8,996 bases of DNA from an uncultured Eubacteriales bacterium (GTDB lineage: Bacteria > Bacillota > Clostridia > Christensenellales > Aristaeellaceae), in NCBI GenBank assembly GCA_902782795.1, contig CACZOT010000224.1, positions 1 through 8,996 on the forward strand, read 5' to 3'. This document shows, in pieces, positions 6,332 to 8,996 of the stretch. Under the pieces are notes generated by a model. That model did not search any database. It was not told the origin of the DNA and was given only the letters and a program-made list of their open reading frames with translations. Positions within the stretch are counted from its first letter, which is position 1; the number at the start of each line of letters is the position of its first letter. The translations under genes and the position numbers were made by a program.

Positions 6332-7834
6332 ATGGCGGCCTTGCGAAGGAAATGGCTGGCGATCGCGCTGGCTGTTGTCTGTATCTTTGGACAGGCGCGC
6401 GCGGCAATCACACCGACGCGCCTGTTCGTGTTTACCCGCATCGATGATTTCACGCCCTTCGTGGGCGAAAACGCCAACCCACGCCTGCGAGGGGAGATCC
6501 GCTCCAGCATGCCCATCGTGAAGATGGAGGCCGTGCTGTACGATCTGCGCCTGCTGTGCGAGCTGGGCCGCTACGTCTGGGAGCCGGAGGAGGGCGAGGA
6601 AACGCGCTTCCTCCAGCTGGAGGGCGTGCGGAGGCATCTGCTGGGCTGGGATTACCCGGGCGAGAAACGCCTGGTGATCACCATTGAGACCGGCGGCGAG
6701 ACGCGCACCATTTTCGACCGGGAGTTTTACCGCTCCGGAAACTGCGCCGCGCCGCGCAACATTTCCGACCAGTGCGAGTATCTTAGCTCGGAGCCGGACG
6801 AGCGCATATGGTACGATAACGACGCCCGCACCAAGTGGCAGCCGCAGAGCGCGGAGGATCTCCTCACCGTGCGCCTGCCCGAGGGCGTCGAGGCCGAGGG
6901 GATCCAGATCTTCTGGAGCGAAGCGCCCACCGCGGCGAGGATCTCCTTCTTCGCGGCGGACGGCGCGCCCCTGGGCGAGACGGCTCGCGGCGGCGAGATC
7001 TTCACGCCCGTGATCGACTGGATCGCCATCCCGGAGGGCGCGCGCTCCCTGGAGATCCGCGCCGAGGGCTGCCTGATCGAGGAAGCCCAGGTATACGAGC
7101 GCGGCTGGGTCGCTCCCATGGTGCAGAAGTGGCGCGAGACCTCCGAAAAATGGGACCTCATGATCGTCTCCACCCACGAGGACGACGAGCACATCTTCTT
7201 TGGCGGCGTCATCCCCATGACGGTGGCGCAGGGCCGCGAGGTGGGCCTGGTGTACATGGTCAACTGCGGAGAGCGGCGCTACAAGGAGGCCCTCACCGGC
7301 CTATGGAGCGCGGGCATGAGCAATTACCCGGAGTTCATCGGCCTGGGCGATGGCATGCCCGAAGACCCGACCGAGGGCAAATGGGGCGGCCGGGAGCACT
7401 ATGTGGGGCTGCTGGTCGAGCAGATCCGCAAGCATCGGCCGGAAGTCGTTCTCACCCACGATTTCGAGGGCGAGTACGGCCACAACCAGCACATCGCCAC
7501 TGCGTACGCGGTCGCCGACGCCGTGCAGGCCGCGGCCGATCCGGAGCGGTACCCCGAGTCCGCCGCCCGCTATGGGACGTGGCGCGCCAACAAGCTCTAC
7601 ATCCATCTCTGGCGGGACAACGAGATCGATTTCGATTGGGAGGAGCCGATCCCCGGCTTCGGCGGGCTCAACGGGTACGATATCAGCCGCCGCGCCTACG
7701 ATAAGCACCGCTCCCAGCAGAAGTTCGTTCCGTACAATATGGGCCTCGGCTCCGATAATTCCCGCTTCGGGCTCTACTTCTCCGCCGTCGGCCCGGACGA
7801 GGAGCACAACGATCTGTTCGAGCACATCGAGTAG
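6332..7834 (+). CDS. Exported PIG-L/LmbE-family deacetylase, second of a tandem pair
   Basis: This 500-aa paralogue of the gene before it has the same order: signal peptide (LRRKWLAIALAVV, ending near QARA at 21-24), Ig-like region (about 30-135, NPRLRGEIRSSMPIVKMEA), discoidin-like region (about 143-257, WYDNDARTKW and AEDLLTVRLPEGV), and PIG-L domain (about 273-500). Metal motifs are THEDDE (H282, D284 as base, D285) and GEYGHNQH (H384, H387). Both proteins share long blocks, including AAADPERYP and HRSQQ, and a 28-bp stretch is identical at DNA level. The N-terminal halves diverge more than the catalytic domains, suggesting different binding targets. I give the ATG at 6332, but ribosome-site spacing favours TTG at 6341, three codons shorter. 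It has no clear promoter of its own, so it is probably co-transcribed with the first copy and ends at 7936-7980. Confidence 0.87.
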   Translation: MAALRRKWLAIALAVVCIFGQARAAITPTRLFVFTRIDDFTPFVGENANPRLRGEIRSSMPIVKMEAVLYDLRLLCELGRYVWEPEEGEETRFLQLEGVRRHLLGWDYPGEKRLVITIETGGETRTIFDREFYRSGNCAAPRNISDQCEYLSSEPDERIWYDNDARTKWQPQSAEDLLTVRLPEGVEAEGIQIFWSEAPTAARISFFAADGAPLGETARGGEIFTPVIDWIAIPEGARSLEIRAEGCLIEEAQVYERGWVAPMVQKWRETSEKWDLMIVSTHEDDEHIFFGGVIPMTVAQGREVGLVYMVNCGERRYKEALTGLWSAGMSNYPEFIGLGDGMPEDPTEGKWGGREHYVGLLVEQIRKHRPEVVLTHDFEGEYGHNQHIATAYAVADAVQAAADPERYPESAARYGTWRANKLYIHLWRDNEIDFDWEEPIPGFGGLNGYDISRRAYDKHRSQQKFVPYNMGLGSDNSRFGLYFSAVGPDEEHNDLFEHIE

Positions 7835-8186
7835 GGAAGCGGATGCTTTGCGGCTGCGGAAGGGCGCTGCCCATGGCCCCAGCCGCGGGAGGATCCTTTC
7901 ATACACAGGCAGAGCGGCTTTTGCGGCATGCAACAGGGCTCCGGTCTCCTCGCGACAGGATTCCGGAGCCCGATTGTTTTATCAGCTCACCAACGGAGAG
8001 CCCATGGGAATCGTTCCCCCTGCCCGGAGCCCGGCGGCGGTGAATGTGGGGCACAGAAAGCACCCGCGAATGTCCCCGTCCTTTCATCTGGATTTGCTGG
8101 CCATGACCAGCCTTTCTCCCCGCGGAGAGGGCGGGTATAAAGGCTTCGGACATGGCCCCGCCTCGCCGCGCGGCATCGGCCGCCCG
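7835..8186. other. Intergenic stretch between convergent genes
   Basis: This 352-bp gap holds the terminator at 7936-7980 and little else I can support. A GCGGCTG/CAGCCGC stem (7850-7856 with 7880-7886) has no T tract. An imperfect palindrome (TGGCCATGACCA, 8098-8109) and a small TCTCC/GGAGA hairpin (8115-8128) lie further right. Short open frames across it lack ribosome sites and recognisable protein content. I found no clear terminator for the minus-strand dehydrogenase. Confidence 0.55.
7936..7980 (+). terminator. Intrinsic terminator after the deacetylase pair
   Basis: GGGCTCCGG (7936-7944) pairs perfectly with CCGGAGCCC (7963-7971) around an 18-nt loop, followed by a T-rich tail GATTGTTTT (7972-7980). 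It lies about 100 nt after the second deacetylase stop. The right arm and tail closely match positions 36-54. The long loop makes it weaker than the terminator at 4635. Confidence 0.75.
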
Positions 8187-8996
8187 CTATTTCGAACGGG
8201 ATCCTTCTATGACGATTTTGCCGTTCACCCTCCCGGAATCCAGCGCGACGCACGCGTCGCGAATATCCTCGAAGGCGAACTTCGCGCCGTAGCGCGGAAC
8301 AAACCTGCGCTCGCCCAGGAAGGAGAAGATTTCGTTTAGAACCTCCTGCGTGGGATAGTTGCTGAAAAAGCCGGTCAGGTACACGCCGTTGGGGATATCC
8401 TTGATCGGGTCGAACCCGTTGAGCGTGAACACGCCGCCGAGGATGCCCGTATTGCACACGACGCCGCCCTTTTCCACCGCCGTCAGCGTGTCCTTGAGGA
8501 AGCGCGGCCCCACCAGGTCGAGCGCTTTGGTGACGCCGTGCACTCTGCCGGAGAGCTTGCCGTCGTCCAGTACAGCCTCGTCCGCCTCGTGAAGAAGCGC
8601 CAGCTTGGCCTCCCGGTGCGTCGTGGCGACGACGCGGCATCCCATCGCCCTGGCGATCTGGATCGCCGCATACCCCAGCGCGCAGGTCGCCCCGCGGATC
8701 AGCAGCGAATCATCCGGTTTCAGCCGCAAACACTCGAACAGCGAGCCCCAGGCGGTGAACCAGGTCTCCGGCACAGCCGCCAGCGCATCCCACGGCAGAT
8801 CGGTGGCCACAGGGAAGACGTGATGGACGGGCAGCAGCGCGTACTCGGCATAGCTGCCGTTGAAGCTGCGGCCCATGCCGCCCATGAGCGCGACGACCTT
8901 CTGGCCGGCGTTCCACCCGGAATCGGAGGGGTCGGCGATCTCGCCCACGCATTCGATGCCGGGGATGACCGGCTTGCGGATGTACGGCGCTTCGAT
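8187..8996 (-). CDS. Medium-chain dehydrogenase/reductase (alcohol dehydrogenase or quinone oxidoreductase type), N-terminus off window
   Basis: The frame is open to the right edge, showing 269 residues. About 50-60 N-terminal residues are missing, judged from the position of the KPVIPGIECVGEI motif, which in this family follows the first part of the GroES-like domain. The nucleotide-binding Rossmann domain shows a variant glycine motif, RGATCALGYAAIQIARAMG, then GCRVVATTHREAKLALL and a LDLVG strand. The C-terminus ends with FEDIRDACVALDSGRVNGKIVI, typical of the family. The pattern fits NAD(P)H-dependent quinone oxidoreductase-like members. No structural-zinc cysteine cluster is seen in the visible part, but the catalytic-zinc positions fall partly off window, so zinc use is undecided. 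A GTG at 8946-8948 is only an internal codon. It is convergent with the deacetylase genes, and its substrate is unknown. Confidence 0.88.
   Translation of the reverse strand: MEAPYIRKPVIPGIECVGEIADPSDSGWNAGQKVVALMGGMGRSFNGSYAEYALLPVHHVFPVATDLPWDALAAVPETWFTAWGSLFECLRLKPDDSLLIRGATCALGYAAIQIARAMGCRVVATTHREAKLALLHEADEAVLDDGKLSGRVHGVTKALDLVGPRFLKDTLTAVEKGGVVCNTGILGGVFTLNGFDPIKDIPNGVYLTGFFSNYPTQEVLNEIFSFLGERRFVPRYGAKFAFEDIRDACVALDSGRVNGKIVIEGSRSK

Noticed and set aside
4603..6516. A 637-codon open frame on the minus strand opposite the first deacetylase
   Set aside because: It has the same antisense GC-rich artefact composition and overlaps the terminator and promoter regions; no recognisable motif.

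Overview
The window looks like chromosomal DNA from a GC-rich member of the Bacillota, probably a Clostridia lineage such as Christensenellales or Oscillospirales. This placement is an inference. It rests on the Soj/Spo0J-type parAB pair, strong GGAGG-like ribosome binding sites, sigma-A-like promoters, a secreted L,D-transpeptidase with several peptidoglycan-binding modules, and T-tailed intrinsic terminators. I see no transposase, integrase, phage gene, RNA gene or CRISPR array.

Layout. Positions 1-204 are non-coding: a terminator-like hairpin at the left edge and a cluster of near-perfect palindromes. A metal-dependent amidohydrolase lies on the minus strand (205-996) with its own promoter (1040-1068). 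Divergent from it is a plus-strand cluster: parA (1239-2000), parB (2041-2916) and a secreted YkuD-type L,D-transpeptidase (2979-4616). A promoter lies at 1166-1194 and a perfect 13-bp terminator hairpin at 4635-4669, so these three genes probably form one transcript. A new promoter (4689-4718) then serves two tandem paralogous genes (4780-6273 and 6332-7834). Both encode exported PIG-L/LmbE-type deacetylases with large N-terminal beta-rich regions, and a terminator follows at 7936-7980. A mostly featureless 350-bp stretch separates them from a convergent medium-chain dehydrogenase (8187-8996, minus strand), whose N-terminus lies beyond the window edge.

How the genes may work together. ParA and ParB segregate the chromosome. 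The L,D-transpeptidase acts outside the membrane on peptidoglycan and appears to be co-transcribed with parAB. The deacetylase pair is also predicted to be exported and may act on N-acetylated sugars in the envelope or in outside glycans, but its substrate cannot be read from sequence. The flanking amidohydrolase and dehydrogenase look like stand-alone metabolic genes.

The most interesting content is the tandem pair of exported three-region PIG-L proteins, the parAB-L,D-transpeptidase linkage, and the palindrome cluster near the left edge. I found no convincing new defence or mobile system.
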